Assembly (NCBI GenBank): GCA_017962665.1
Contig: JAGCUU010000004.1
Coordinates: forward strand, 18,645 to 82,644
Reading direction: 5' to 3'
From: Bacteroidales bacterium
GTDB lineage: Bacteria; Bacteroidota; Bacteroidia; Bacteroidales; P3
Length of the DNA: 64,000 nucleotides
Shown here: positions 27,331 through 36,096 of the stretch, in pieces
How the letters are laid out: each line of letters begins with the position of its first letter
How positions within the stretch are numbered: position 1 is the first letter of the stretch
Program-made: the position numbers and the translations under genes
Notes under the pieces: model-generated
What the model saw: the letters and a program-made list of their open reading frames with translations, nothing else
Database searches by the model: none
What the model was told of the DNA's origin: nothing

Positions 27331-28812
27331 TTAATTATAAGTTAGATTATCATAATCTATGCCATGCGCCGACAAGATATTCTCAAACTGTCTTTTGTAG
27401 TTTTCAATATCGTAGTCGTTACCATCAAGACTATACCCTTGTTCAATAAGTTTCTTGACATGGCCAAGTCCTTCGAGGGCTTTATATTTGGCTGCAGTTT
27501 CAACAATCGAAGAACCATTGTTCTTGTTAAAGTTTTTCTGTAGCTCCTCCTTGATTACTACAAGCCATTGGCTCTCGACATCGTGGCGTTTCGTCAACAG
27601 TTTCTTTCTCGATGCTCTGTTTGCGTCGGGCATATACTCGTTAATAACATTAATCTGTTCCTCATAGTTGCCACTTTCATTAAATACAGGCATCTCCATA
27701 ACCCTGTTGTAGTAATCAAGATTGCTGCCGTCGCCACATGAACGGAACAAGGCAGGCACAACACGAATGGCGATAACAATGATGATAATCCAAAGACAAC
27801 CTTTAAGCCACCTGTGCTTTTTCGGTGGAGGCGTTGTACCTGTTCCTGTTGTTCGAGTGCCTGTTCCTGTAGTCCGGGTGCCTGTTCCTGTAGTGCGCGT
27901 ACCTGTTCCCGTTGTACGGGTACCTGTACCTGTAGTACGGGTGGTTGTACCTGTTGTACGGGTGGTTGTACCTGTTGTACGGGTGGTTGTACCTGTAGTA
28001 CGGGTGCCGGTACTTGACGGGCGCTGGCCGGATTGCAGAAAATAAGCCAATAGTTGCCTAAGCTGTGCGTTGCTTTGACATTGCTGTTTATAGAAGCTGA
28101 AATGATCCGAATCCTTGGTCAAAACCGTTATTTTCCCGGCAAAAGTACCGATAGCCTCACACAGCTCCTTATGCGAAGTGGAAAAAACTTGATGACTGCG
28201 CTGTTTCCATTCAGAAGCTTTACGTTTGACATTTTCGGTATCAAGTTGCCTGTTCTGCACAGTAAGCAGAAATTTCAATGGTTCATAGTCGGTAGACTGC
28301 AGATATCCAAAATCGCGTTTAATGACATTGAGTGAACGAATAAGAGCCTGGATATGAGTGGCTGCAACACTCGGATCGATTCCCTGCTGCCTTGGAGCCG
28401 ACTGCTGGGGACGCTGCTGAGTCTGCTGGGGACGTGGCTGCTGAGGTGCAGCATCGTCTGACAAGAACTGCCGAAGAGCCGATTTCAACTGGGCGTTGCT
28501 CTGACATTGCTGTTTGTAGAATGCAAAGTGGTCGGCATCCTTGGTCATGATGGTTATCTTTCCTGCAAAGGCGCCAATAGCCTCACATAGTTCCTTATGT
28601 GCCGTAGAATATTTCTGGTGACTGGACTGCTTCCATTCTGAGGCTTTGTTTTTTGTCAACTCGCTATTAAGAGTACGGTTCTGTACTGAAAGCAGGAAGA
28701 TGAATGTCTCCATATCCTCCCTTTGCAGTGACTCGAACTCCTTGCTGATAGTGTTGAGTGCCTTTATGATGGCTTGTATGTGTGTTGCTCCAACGCTCGG
28801 ATCAATGGCCAT
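27331..28812 (-). CDS. Membrane protein with a duplicated ~115-aa domain and Thr/Arg/Gly repeat stalk
   Basis: I do not recognise the family. Residues 3-119 and about 142-258 are two copies of one helical domain. Both begin IDPSV-A-THIQA and share EWKQ-SHQ, STAHKELCEAIG (STSHKELCEAIG in the second) and FYKQQCQSNAQL. A Gln/Pro-rich linker joins them. A repeat of the unit TRTTGTG/T follows, encoded by eight 21-bp units (27838-28005). Next come one membrane helix, WLKGCLWIIIIVIAIRVVPAL, and a C-terminal domain of about 130 residues that would lie across the membrane. No signal peptide is present. It follows the Hsp70-like gene after a 124-nt gap with a strong hairpin. The order suggests that the paired domains are cytoplasmic clients or partners of the Hsp70/GrpE pair; this is inference. 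Confidence 0.7.
   Translation of the reverse strand: MAIDPSVGATHIQAIIKALNTISKEFESLQREDMETFIFLLSVQNRTLNSELTKNKASEWKQSSHQKYSTAHKELCEAIGAFAGKITIMTKDADHFAFYKQQCQSNAQLKSALRQFLSDDAAPQQPRPQQTQQRPQQSAPRQQGIDPSVAATHIQALIRSLNVIKRDFGYLQSTDYEPLKFLLTVQNRQLDTENVKRKASEWKQRSHQVFSTSHKELCEAIGTFAGKITVLTKDSDHFSFYKQQCQSNAQLRQLLAYFLQSGQRPSSTGTRTTGTTTRTTGTTTRTTGTTTRTTGTGTRTTGTGTRTTGTGTRTTGTGTRTTGTGTTPPPKKHRWLKGCLWIIIIVIAIRVVPALFRSCGDGSNLDYYNRVMEMPVFNESGNYEEQINVINEYMPDANRASRKKLLTKRHDVESQWLVVIKEELQKNFNKNNGSSIVETAAKYKALEGLGHVKKLIEQGYSLDGNDYDIENYKRQFENILSAHGIDYDNLTYN
27838..28005. repeat. 21-bp coding minisatellite, eight units
   Basis: Eight consecutive 21-bp units, for example ACCTGTACCTGTAGTACGGG plus T at 27922-27942, with two neighbouring units (27943-27963 and 27964-27984) identical. 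A degenerate partial unit follows to about 28013. The unit is a multiple of three, so copy-number changes would lengthen or shorten the Thr/Arg/Gly stalk of the encoded protein without shifting the frame. Confidence 0.92.
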
Positions 28813-28876
28813 GACAAAAAGATAGAAGTATTAGTTTTGAATAGTTTTTTAGATTATGCTTTTTTAACCTACAAAG

Positions 28877-28908
28877 GTGTCCCGAGACAAATATAGTCCT
28901 CGGGACAC
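28877..28908 (-). other. Perfect hairpin between the Hsp70-like and duplicated-domain genes
   Basis: A perfect 10-bp inverted repeat (GTGTCCCGAG at 28877-28886 with CTCGGGACAC at 28899-28908) encloses a 12-nt loop. No T-run follows on either strand, so a simple intrinsic terminator is not obvious. The loop contains, on the minus strand, TATATTTG (28888-28895), a match to the Bacteroidetes -7 box, but no good -33 element sits at the right distance. It could be an operator, an RNA processing site or a transcription boundary. Confidence 0.65.
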
Positions 28909-28936
28909 TAATTATTATGGGATGTTTCTTCGTTGA

Positions 28937-30526
28937 TTAAATAACCTCTGAGCCAAGCAGACGTTTAGTTGTCGCTGCCAGTTCCTCAGCGGAACGGACG
29001 CCTGTAACCTCAAGGTCGTAGTCAAGAATCTCTCCCTCGATTTCTGCATGCACAGAGAGCATACCGTTCTCGGCGAGGTCGAAGACCATCTTGATGGGCG
29101 TGCCCTTGGGATATTTTCCTTTAACAGGCATCATCTTGTCGGAAAGACACTTTGCGAGGTCTCTCTTAATCTTGACATCCTTTTCACGGTCATGAACATT
29201 CGATTCGAAGACCATAGCGCCGAACTGTGGCTGATTGTCCTCCATCAGAGAGAAATTGGCCTCGGCGTGTGCAGGCAACGAGTCGTTGACAAAGACCATA
29301 TTGAACACCTCGTCCGATCCCACGTCGGTACCATAGGTCTTACTTGTAACATTAACCACATGGGCACGGAGAGAGGTTGGCAGAGTCTTCGGCATAGGAG
29401 CATCACCATCCTCGTATTTCACAACCATGTCGGTGTATTTTTCATTCATAGCGTAAAGGGCGGCACCCTTGGCGACGCACTGGTCCGGGTCGTTGAGTTT
29501 GGCATCGCAGTGGAACTCACTGTCAACACGAGCCTTGATTTGCGGCATGCGAGAAGAGCCTCCAACCAACAAAACCTCGTCGATCTTCAGCGAGCCCTCT
29601 TTTTGTCTTGCTGCATCAATTGCCTGGTTGGTGATATCGATAGTCATCTGAAGTTTATCTTCAGTAAGGGCGTTGAACGTGTCACGCGACACCTCGATAC
29701 GAGAAGTCTTGCCATCCCAACTGATGGTGCGGCGCACCTGGGTCTTTGCTTCAGGAGTAAGGGCCTTCTTGGCAAGCTCGGCTTCAAGCATGAAGGTATA
29801 ATATAGTCGGCTGTCGTCATGCAGACCAAACGACGTACCATGTTCGGCGTTGAACTGGGCGAGCATGTATTCGGCCAGACATTCGTCCCAGTCGGCGCCA
29901 CCGAGGTCGTGCTTGCCATCGGTGGCAACAACACGGATATGGCCACCGTTGACACGGATAATGGTAACATCGAAGGTACCGCCTCCAAGGTCGTAAACCA
30001 TAATGGTCTGCTCACTGTCAGCCTTGATACCATAGCTGATGGCGGCAGCTGTAGGCTCGTTGATAATATCTATAACATTAAGACCTGCCATGATTCCGGC
30101 CTGACGCGTACGCTCACGCTCATTGTTTCCGAAATAAGCGGGACATGTGATAACAACATCGGTAATTGGTTCTTCACCGGGGTCGCGGTTATCATTGGCA
30201 TCCTTGACCACTTTGCGAAGGATACGTGACGAAATCTCACTGGGGTCTTCGCCAAATGGATGCTTCGTCGGTTTTTTGAAGCATTCATCGTTGCACATCT
30301 CTCGCTTGATAAAGCAAACAGTCTTCTCAGGTTCCACAGCCAACTGGTTCTTGGCTTCCTTACCTACGACGGTGGCTTTTTCACTTTCATAGTATACAAC
30401 CGAGGGCGTAGTCAAATCACCTTCGATGTTCTGAAGCACAACAGGCTGGTCGTGCTTGTCAATGCATGAAATGCATGAATAGGTTGTACCGAGGTCGATA
30501 CCGTAAACGCGTCTACTTTCGTCCAT
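28937..30526 (-). CDS. Hsp70/DnaK-family chaperone lacking the C-terminal lid
   Basis: ATP-driven Hsp70-type chaperone, 529 residues against about 640 for housekeeping DnaK. The nucleotide-binding domain is complete: phosphate-1 motif GIDLGTTYSC, VVITCPAYFGNNERERTRQA, IINEPTAAAISYG, phosphate-2 MVYDLGGGTFDV, and the adenosine motif LLVGGSSRMP. A shortened beta-type substrate domain follows, and the protein ends at RLLGSEVI without the helical lid. It is probably an accessory, not the main cellular DnaK. The adjacent upstream gene encodes a GrpE-like protein, a natural nucleotide-exchange partner; the downstream genes encode membrane and envelope proteins. No DnaJ-like gene is seen here. Confidence 0.9.
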   Translation of the reverse strand: MDESRRVYGIDLGTTYSCISCIDKHDQPVVLQNIEGDLTTPSVVYYESEKATVVGKEAKNQLAVEPEKTVCFIKREMCNDECFKKPTKHPFGEDPSEISSRILRKVVKDANDNRDPGEEPITDVVITCPAYFGNNERERTRQAGIMAGLNVIDIINEPTAAAISYGIKADSEQTIMVYDLGGGTFDVTIIRVNGGHIRVVATDGKHDLGGADWDECLAEYMLAQFNAEHGTSFGLHDDSRLYYTFMLEAELAKKALTPEAKTQVRRTISWDGKTSRIEVSRDTFNALTEDKLQMTIDITNQAIDAARQKEGSLKIDEVLLVGGSSRMPQIKARVDSEFHCDAKLNDPDQCVAKGAALYAMNEKYTDMVVKYEDGDAPMPKTLPTSLRAHVVNVTSKTYGTDVGSDEVFNMVFVNDSLPAHAEANFSLMEDNQPQFGAMVFESNVHDREKDVKIKRDLAKCLSDKMMPVKGKYPKGTPIKMVFDLAENGMLSVHAEIEGEILDYDLEVTGVRSAEELAATTKRLLGSEVI

Positions 30527-30567
30527 ATTGTTACGTGTTTTTATGTTTTTATTTCTTTAAATTTCTT

Positions 30568-31419
30568 TTATTTGTCTGTTTTAGCATAAACAATCACCTG
30601 TGGGTCACGGAACATGTGACCGGTGGCGCTGTTTTTGAATCCAGTCTTTAGTACTACGGCGATAGTCTTGTCTTGCTCGTCGGTGGGTGCAGGACGCTTG
30701 TCCATTGCTTTCTGGACTTTAGGGTCGAATGGGTCGCCAACCGAGGTCTTCACAATCTCTATATCATAGGCATACAGCAAGTCGTCGATAGAGAGCATCA
30801 CATTGTTGGCCTCCTTGCGCAAAGCCACAAAAGAGGCATCCTCGCTGGTACCTTCGGGATATTTTGCCATCAATTCGGCAAGAGCGTCATAGATAAGAAT
30901 GATGTCCTTCATCACAGGCTTCACAATCTCTTGACGCAGACCTGTCTTATATTGTTGCAGTTCATTATGGATATCTTTGATTAATCCATCCTTGTATGTG
31001 GTTTCCACAAGGTAGGTGTCGATTTTCTTCAACATCTCTGTCACCTCTTTGGGCAGCTCTGCCTTAACTGGGGCGACCGGTTGGTCTGTCTGGGACTGGG
31101 CAGAAGCAGGTGCCGAATCAGGCACTGGAGATGGCTCTGGTTTAGACTCTTCAACCGGCTTGGCACTGGAAACAATCTCGTCGGCTTTCTTTTCCAGTTG
31201 GTTTAGTTTATCTTGAAACAGATTGTTTTGGTTCTTTAATTCCTCGTTTGCTTTTTGCAAATCCTCATTTCTCTGAGCAATCTCCTCGTTTTTCTTTACA
31301 ATCTCTTCATTCTTTTTCAATAACTCTGCATTGTTTTTCTGCATTTCTTCGAGGGTTTTCTTGATTTCCTCGATATCTCTTGAATTCTGATTATTAAAAA
31401 GATTGTTCATAGCCATCAT
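30568..31419 (-). CDS. GrpE-like nucleotide exchange factor with long N-terminal coiled coil
   Basis: Probable exchange factor for the Hsp70-like protein encoded next. Residues 12-85 are a heptad-rich coiled coil (IKKTLEEMQKNNAELLKK and NEEIAQRNEDLQKANEEL). Residues 88-125 are a Pro/Ala/Ser-rich linker. The remaining 160 residues follow the GrpE plan: helical VKPVMKDIILIYDALAELM, then the beta domain with SVGDPFDPKVQKAMDKRPAP, where DPFDP-x-x-x-x-A matches GrpE's FDP..H.A region, and VVLKTGFKN. Identity to standard GrpE looks low, and at 283 residues it is longer. It is first in the unit, about 70 nt downstream of a strong promoter; ATGs at 31419, 31416 and 31410 are all possible. Confidence 0.75.
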   Translation of the reverse strand: MMAMNNLFNNQNSRDIEEIKKTLEEMQKNNAELLKKNEEIVKKNEEIAQRNEDLQKANEELKNQNNLFQDKLNQLEKKADEIVSSAKPVEESKPEPSPVPDSAPASAQSQTDQPVAPVKAELPKEVTEMLKKIDTYLVETTYKDGLIKDIHNELQQYKTGLRQEIVKPVMKDIILIYDALAELMAKYPEGTSEDASFVALRKEANNVMLSIDDLLYAYDIEIVKTSVGDPFDPKVQKAMDKRPAPTDEQDKTIAVVLKTGFKNSATGHMFRDPQVIVYAKTDK

Positions 31420-31492
31420 GTTTTAGGTGATTCTATTTTTAAATTATTGAATATGACAAAAAAGCAACTTAAATAGTTATTATTTTGCGATG

Positions 31493-31524
31493 CAAAGTTA
31501 CAACATTTTTTTTATTAGTACAAA
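31493..31524 (-). promoter_or_regulatory. Promoter of the GrpE-like/Hsp70-like unit
   Basis: On the minus strand, TTTG (31521-31524) is followed after 20 nt by TAACTTTG (31493-31500). This is a near-ideal Bacteroidetes promoter; transcription would begin near 31487. It shares the 263-bp intergenic region with the divergent prfA promoter. Confidence 0.78.
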
Positions 31525-31602
31525 TTATTAATGTTTTTTTTACCTGATTTTCAAATATACTGTCCGCTTTTTGTCTCCCTATTTGGACATTGACTCCATG
31601 AG

Positions 31603-31633
31603 TTGGATAAGAAATATTTTTTTTGTAATTTTG
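31603..31633 (+). promoter_or_regulatory. Promoter of prfA
   Basis: TTGG (31603-31606) is followed after 19 nt by TAATTTTG (31626-31633), giving a start near 31640 and a leader of about 43 nt before the prfA ATG at 31683. The -7 box is a full match and the -33 box is a partial one. Confidence 0.65.
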
Positions 31634-31682
31634 CAAATCGTATTTAACGAGAACTATTACATATAATACAATATATTACAGC

Positions 31683-32753
31683 ATGTTAGATAAACTCGAA
31701 GCCATATATTCCCGCTATTGTGAGATTGAAAAACAGATGAACGACCCGCAGGTCACTGCGGATATGAAACGCTACGTTAAACTCTCAAAAGACTACAAAG
31801 ACCTGCAGCCTGTGGTGAAAGCCTACAAGGACTACAAGGCTCTGCTCGAAACCATCGATGAATGCAAGGATTTGCTTGAAAACGAAAAGGATCCTGAACT
31901 TAAAGAGATGGCCAAGGAGGAACTCACTGCCAGCCAGGAACGCCGCGAGAAGATGGAGGAGGAAATACGCATCCTCCTTATCCCCGCCGACCCGCAGGAC
32001 TCGAAGAACGCTGTTGTCGAGATACGTGGCGGCACGGGTGGCGACGAGGCATGCATATTTGCCGGCGACCTTTTCCGCATGTACACCCGTTTTTGTGAAA
32101 AGAAGCACTGGAAAGTCGAGGTCACTGACTTCAACGAGGGTACCTCCGGCGGATATAAGGACATCACTTTCACCGTTACGGGCGAAGGCGTCTATGGCTT
32201 GTTGAAATACGAGAGCGGAGTACACCGTGTGCAGCGTGTGCCGGCAACCGAAACACAGGGACGTATCCACACCTCAGCTGCCGGAGTGGTAGTTCTGCCC
32301 GAAGCCGAGGAGTTCGACGTTGAGCTGAATATGAACGATGTGCGTATAGACACCTTCTGCGCCTCAGGTCCCGGCGGCCAATGTGTCAATACAACCTACT
32401 CGGCGGTTCGACTGACGCATATTCCCACCGGAATCGTTGTCTCGATGCAGGATCAGAAATCACAAATCAAAAACAAGGAGAAAGCCATCAGTATCCTTCG
32501 TACTCGCCTCTACGAGCGCGAGTACAACAAGTACATGGAAGAGCTCTCCTCCAAGCGCAAGACCATGGTTGCCACCGGCGACCGCAGCGAGAAGGTTCGC
32601 ACTTACAACTATCCCCAGAGCCGCGTCACCGACCACCGCATCGGCTGGTCTATGCACAACCTGCCTGCCTTTATGGATGGCGACATCGAGGAATGTATAG
32701 AAGCCCTCCAACTCGCAGAGAACGCCGAAAAACTCAAAGCCTCGGTAGGTTGA
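31683..32753 (+). CDS. prfA: Peptide chain release factor 1
   Basis: Recognises UAA and UAG stop codons and triggers peptidyl-tRNA hydrolysis. The codon-reading PxT tripeptide is present as Pro-Ala-Thr in VQRVPATETQGRIHTSAAG, which separates RF1 from RF2. The catalytic GGQ lies in CASGPGGQCVNTTYSAVRLTH, followed by GIVVSMQDQKSQIKNKEKA. The 356-residue length is normal, with the helical N-terminal domain intact. It carries GPGGQC where many family members have GAGGQH, a tolerated variation. It is convergent with mnmA (86 nt gap, no clear hairpin). Confidence 0.97.
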   Translation: MLDKLEAIYSRYCEIEKQMNDPQVTADMKRYVKLSKDYKDLQPVVKAYKDYKALLETIDECKDLLENEKDPELKEMAKEELTASQERREKMEEEIRILLIPADPQDSKNAVVEIRGGTGGDEACIFAGDLFRMYTRFCEKKHWKVEVTDFNEGTSGGYKDITFTVTGEGVYGLLKYESGVHRVQRVPATETQGRIHTSAAGVVVLPEAEEFDVELNMNDVRIDTFCASGPGGQCVNTTYSAVRLTHIPTGIVVSMQDQKSQIKNKEKAISILRTRLYEREYNKYMEELSSKRKTMVATGDRSEKVRTYNYPQSRVTDHRIGWSMHNLPAFMDGDIEECIEALQLAENAEKLKASVG

Positions 32754-32839
32754 TACCCTCCCAATCGTGGTACGAAGGCACAGCCACCAAAACGGTCAAC
32801 GTAACATTTCAGCCTGAAAAGTAGAAACAAGTCAAACAA

Positions 32840-33940
32840 TTAGATTATCATTCCAGAGGCGACGACGAGATGGGCGTCGTTGTCGTATATTGTGGCGTAT
32901 TGGCCGGCGGCGATGCCTTGAATCTTTGTGTCACTGCTGAGATGGAACAGTGTCCCATAGACGGGGTCTACAACACGGGTCAGATGGCCTTGCGCGAAAT
33001 CGGGAGTGTGGCGTATCTTGAACTTCACATCGACATTCCAGTCATCAACAGGACTTCCGTCGGACGGCGTGTTCCAAATGTCGGAACTGAGATAGTGGAA
33101 CCCTAAAAGGTTTATTGCTTTGCCGTATTGTGCCTCGGGAGTATATCCTTGCGACACATACAGCACATTCTCATTCATGTCTTTTTTCACCACAAACCAC
33201 GGCCCTCCGCTGAGGAAAAGGCCTTTGCGCTGGCCAATGGTGTGGAACCAATAGCCTTTGTGTGTGCCAAGCACCTTGCCGGTCTCCAGTTCGACAATTT
33301 TACCCTCTTTCTCGCCAAGATAGCGTCGCAAGAAGTCATTGTAGTTTATCTTGCCGAGGAAGCAAATGCCCTGGCTGTCCTTTCGGTCGGCGGAAGGGAG
33401 GTGTGCGTCGTGGGCTATCTGACGGACTTCACTTTTCATCAGATGCCCGATGGGGAACATTGCCTTCTCTATCTGCGGGTAGGTTAGCTGCGTAAGGAAG
33501 TCGGTCTGGTCTTTCAAGGGGTCTTTGGCAGTGGCAAGAAACGAGATGTTGTCAAGGACTTCCGATGTGGCGTAGTGACCAGTGGCAATGCGGTCGTAGT
33601 CCTTGCCGCATTTGTCGTTGAAGGCACCGAATTTTATCATGCGGTTGCACATCACGTCGGGATTGGGGGTAAGGCCTTTCTTGACCGAATCGATGGTATA
33701 GCTGACAACATTGTCCCAATACTCGCGATGCAGGTTTACCTCCTCGAAGCGGCATCCATATTTCTTGGCGATATAGGTGGTTATCTCGATGTCTTCCTCT
33801 GCTGGGCAGTCGATATAACCCTCCTCAGCTTCCATACCGATGCGGATATAAAAGATATCAGGCGTGTAACCCTGCTCCTTGAGCAGATGCACCACAACAG
33901 AGCTGTCGACGCCGCCAGAGACGAGTGCGGCTATATTCAT
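32840..33940 (-). CDS. mnmA: tRNA-specific 2-thiouridylase
   Basis: Inserts sulfur at position 2 of wobble U34 in tRNA-Lys, -Glu and -Gln. The ATP-binding loop is SGGVDSS (residues 8-14). The two working cysteines lie in [13 protein letters not shown] and [24 protein letters not shown] is a strong family marker. The 366-residue length is normal. Its ATG overlaps the stop of the CNNM gene by 4 nt (33937-33940), showing translational coupling. Bacteroidales often carry two mnmA copies; whether a second exists cannot be told here. Confidence 0.95.
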   Translation of the reverse strand: MNIAALVSGGVDSSVVVHLLKEQGYTPDIFYIRIGMEAEEGYIDCPAEEDIEITTYIAKKYGCRFEEVNLHREYWDNVVSYTIDSVKKGLTPNPDVMCNRMIKFGAFNDKCGKDYDRIATGHYATSEVLDNISFLATAKDPLKDQTDFLTQLTYPQIEKAMFPIGHLMKSEVRQIAHDAHLPSADRKDSQGICFLGKINYNDFLRRYLGEKEGKIVELETGKVLGTHKGYWFHTIGQRKGLFLSGGPWFVVKKDMNENVLYVSQGYTPEAQYGKAINLLGFHYLSSDIWNTPSDGSPVDDWNVDVKFKIRHTPDFAQGHLTRVVDPVYGTLFHLSSDTKIQGIAAGQYATIYDNDAHLVVASGMII

Positions 33941-35031
33941 TTTTCCTCCTCCTTATTCTCGGATTCCTCTTCTTCCGGCAGGCGTATGCTCTTAAAACGA
34001 CGCTGACGCTGCTTCCATCGTTCGCGGGCGAATTGTTGCATATCGCTTACCTCGTCGTTCTCGTCAATGATTTCAAGGCCAAGAATTGTCTCTATGATAT
34101 CTTCAAGCGTGAGTATTCCCTGAAATCCACCATACTCATCAATAATAATAGCAATCTGCTCTTTGTGTTTGAGTAGCGAATCCCATATTTCGCTTACCGA
34201 CTGTTCCTCGTTGAACAATGGTATATCGCGTTTAATATCTTTCAGTCGCTTATTGAACCTGTCTTCAGCCAGATCTTCGAGGGCATCGCTTCGCAAAATG
34301 TAACCTGTGATGTACTCAGGATCGTCGGCATAGACGGGAATGCGGCTAAAGTGACTATATTCCTCAACCTTGTAGAACTCTTTTAGAGTCATAGACTCAG
34401 GGGCTACGGCAGCCACCGAGTGCGGGGTCATGACATCGTAAGCCTTAACGTCATCGAGCTTGATAACATTCTGGATAATCTTGTTCTCATCCTCGTCGAG
34501 CACTCCTTCATCCTCACCCACGTCGGCCATTGCCGCCACCTCCTCGCGACTCACCGAGGTCTCCTCATCCTTGCTGGAGAAAAGACGCGTCAGCAGACCA
34601 ATAAGAAGAACGAGAGGATACATTAATATTATCAGTACACGGATAGTACGTGCCGTGAAACCCATAAGGCGTCTCCAGTAGGTAGTTCCTATCGTTTTTG
34701 GTATTATCTCCGAAAAGACAAGAATCAGAATTGTTGTCACGGCAGAGACAAGTCCGAACCATTGGCTACCGAAGGCTTGTGTGGTCTGTGCACCGACGCC
34801 GGCGGCGCCGATGGTGTTGGCTATGGTATTGAGGGAGAGTATGGCTGCGATGGGTTTGCCATTGTCGGTCTTATATTCCTTGAAACGCTTTGCTGACTTG
34901 TATCCGGCATCCTCGCGCATAGTGATGAACGACAGAGGTGTCGACATCAACACAGACTCGAGTATTGAGCATAAAAAGGAAATGCCCATGGCTCCGAACA
35001 AAAACAACAACAATAAAGTGAGGTGGGACAT
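33937..35031 (-). CDS. CNNM/CorC-type membrane protein with CBS pair
   Basis: Inner-membrane protein of the hemolysin C/CNNM group, several of which transport or sense Mg2+. An N-terminal DUF21 domain (residues 1-150) has four hydrophobic segments. It carries [35 protein letters not shown] and [12 protein letters not shown], which are signature stretches of this domain. Two CBS motifs follow ([20 protein letters not shown] to [14 protein letters not shown], then ISEIWDSLL-type and [19 protein letters not shown]). The acidic/basic tail lacks an obvious CorC_HlyC domain, so the protein is shorter (364 aa) than many relatives. It is coupled to mnmA at its 3' end and to the EamA gene at its 5' end (1-nt overlap at 35031). 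Confidence 0.88.
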   Translation of the reverse strand: MSHLTLLLLFLFGAMGISFLCSILESVLMSTPLSFITMREDAGYKSAKRFKEYKTDNGKPIAAILSLNTIANTIGAAGVGAQTTQAFGSQWFGLVSAVTTILILVFSEIIPKTIGTTYWRRLMGFTARTIRVLIILMYPLVLLIGLLTRLFSSKDEETSVSREEVAAMADVGEDEGVLDEDENKIIQNVIKLDDVKAYDVMTPHSVAAVAPESMTLKEFYKVEEYSHFSRIPVYADDPEYITGYILRSDALEDLAEDRFNKRLKDIKRDIPLFNEEQSVSEIWDSLLKHKEQIAIIIDEYGGFQGILTLEDIIETILGLEIIDENDEVSDMQQFARERWKQRQRRFKSIRLPEEEESENKEEEK

Positions 35032-35960
35032 TATTTTTCTTCTTGACTATTGCTAATTTGTTGTACTTCTAACGTGGTTTCCTGTTTTTTATTGCTATGT
35101 AATGCTATTATTATCACTGCGGCAAAAATTAACGCGATACCTACAAGCAAACGGAAAGAGAAGAGCTCTCCGAAAAGAAAGATACCGATCATTACCGCAG
35201 TGAGGGGCTCCAGTGCTCCCATGATGGCAGTAGGAGTAGAACCTATGTATTTGGCAGCATAGACCATCATTACCAAAGCAAGGATGGCAGGAACCACTGC
35301 AAGCCATGCAACACAAAGCCAACTCTCACAGGATTGAGGGACAATTATTTTGCCAGTAGACAATACCGCCATGAGGCCATTGCCCAGCGTACAGTAAATC
35401 AAAACATAAAAGTTGATTTTGAAAGATGACATATTAAGTTTTGCCCTGTTCATCACAATTATATAAATTGCATATGTCAATGCAGATGCCAACACCAACA
35501 ACACCCCAGAGGTGGACAATGTGCCACCGCTTGGATTCCAATAAAGCAGCAGAACCCCTATGAACGAAAGCACTATGGATATTCCAGTAGCCACGGTTAT
35601 GCGCTCTTTGAAAAAGATTGCCATAATGGCGGCTGTAAGGACAGGATAAACAAAGAGTATCGTTGACGCTACACCCACATCCATCAACTTAAAACTCATA
35701 TATAGAGTCAGTGACGAAGCCAGGAAAAGAAGCCCAAGCGAAGTGAGAGAGCCAAACTCCCTGCGAGAAATCCTTATATGCTCTTTGCGAAACAGCATGA
35801 CGATAGCTATGATAATCCATGCCAATCCAAAGCGCCAGAACAGTACACTGCCAGGATCCATGCCCTCACGGTACAACTGCGCCCCCAACGGGTTTGTGCC
35901 ATAGCAAACCGCTGCGCCGATACCGCATATCGTTCCAATTATTCTTTTATTAATTTTCAA
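35031..35960 (-). CDS. EamA/DMT-family transporter
   Basis: Inner-membrane permease of the drug/metabolite transporter superfamily. At 309 residues it has ten hydrophobic helices in two EamA repeats of five: the first starts at GTICGIGAAVCYGTNPLGA and the second after GVLLVLASALTYAIYII. FWRFGLAWIIIAIVMLF and ALEPLTAVMIGIFLFGE are typical. The substrate (metabolite, amino acid or nucleotide precursor) cannot be inferred. Its stop overlaps the CNNM start by one base. A -7-like box (TACTTTTG, 36017-36024) lies about 57-64 nt upstream, just past the dcw terminator. Confidence 0.88.
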   Translation of the reverse strand: MKINKRIIGTICGIGAAVCYGTNPLGAQLYREGMDPGSVLFWRFGLAWIIIAIVMLFRKEHIRISRREFGSLTSLGLLFLASSLTLYMSFKLMDVGVASTILFVYPVLTAAIMAIFFKERITVATGISIVLSFIGVLLLYWNPSGGTLSTSGVLLVLASALTYAIYIIVMNRAKLNMSSFKINFYVLIYCTLGNGLMAVLSTGKIIVPQSCESWLCVAWLAVVPAILALVMMVYAAKYIGSTPTAIMGALEPLTAVMIGIFLFGELFSFRLLVGIALIFAAVIIIALHSNKKQETTLEVQQISNSQEEK

Positions 35961-36016
35961 TATATTCTCCTATATTTCAATCTATAAACAGAAAGAAAAC
36001 CATTCTTATCGCTTTG

Positions 36017-36024
36017 CAAAAGTA
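36017..36024 (-). promoter_or_regulatory. Candidate -7 box for the EamA-CNNM-mnmA unit
   Basis: TACTTTTG on the minus strand matches TAnnTTTG. The nearest TTTG (36041-36044) is only 16 nt upstream, shorter than the usual 19-21, so this is a weaker candidate. Its place just after the ftsZ terminator is what a new unit would need. Confidence 0.4.
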
Positions 36025-36043
36025 GGAAAAAAATTGTAACCAA

Positions 36044-36067
36044 AAGCGCCCCCTAATGGAGGCGCTT
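36044..36067 (-). terminator. Hairpin terminator after ftsZ
   Basis: Arms AAGCGCC (36044-36050) and GGCGCTT (36061-36067) form a 7-bp stem 30 nt beyond the ftsZ stop. On the minus strand the sequence continues TTGGTTACAATTTTTTTCC, a T-rich tail. It probably ends the long mraZ-ftsZ transcription unit. Confidence 0.65.
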
Positions 36068-36096
36068 CATTTATGTGTGTTTCAAAGATGTATTTT

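Noticed and set aside
27838-28005. CRISPR-like repeat array
   Set aside because: The 21-bp units are directly adjacent without unique spacers and are in frame within a coding sequence, so this is a minisatellite.
32754-32839. Bidirectional terminator between prfA and mnmA
   Set aside because: The only inverted repeat seen (TTTCAG/CTGAAA) leaves too small a loop for a stable hairpin.
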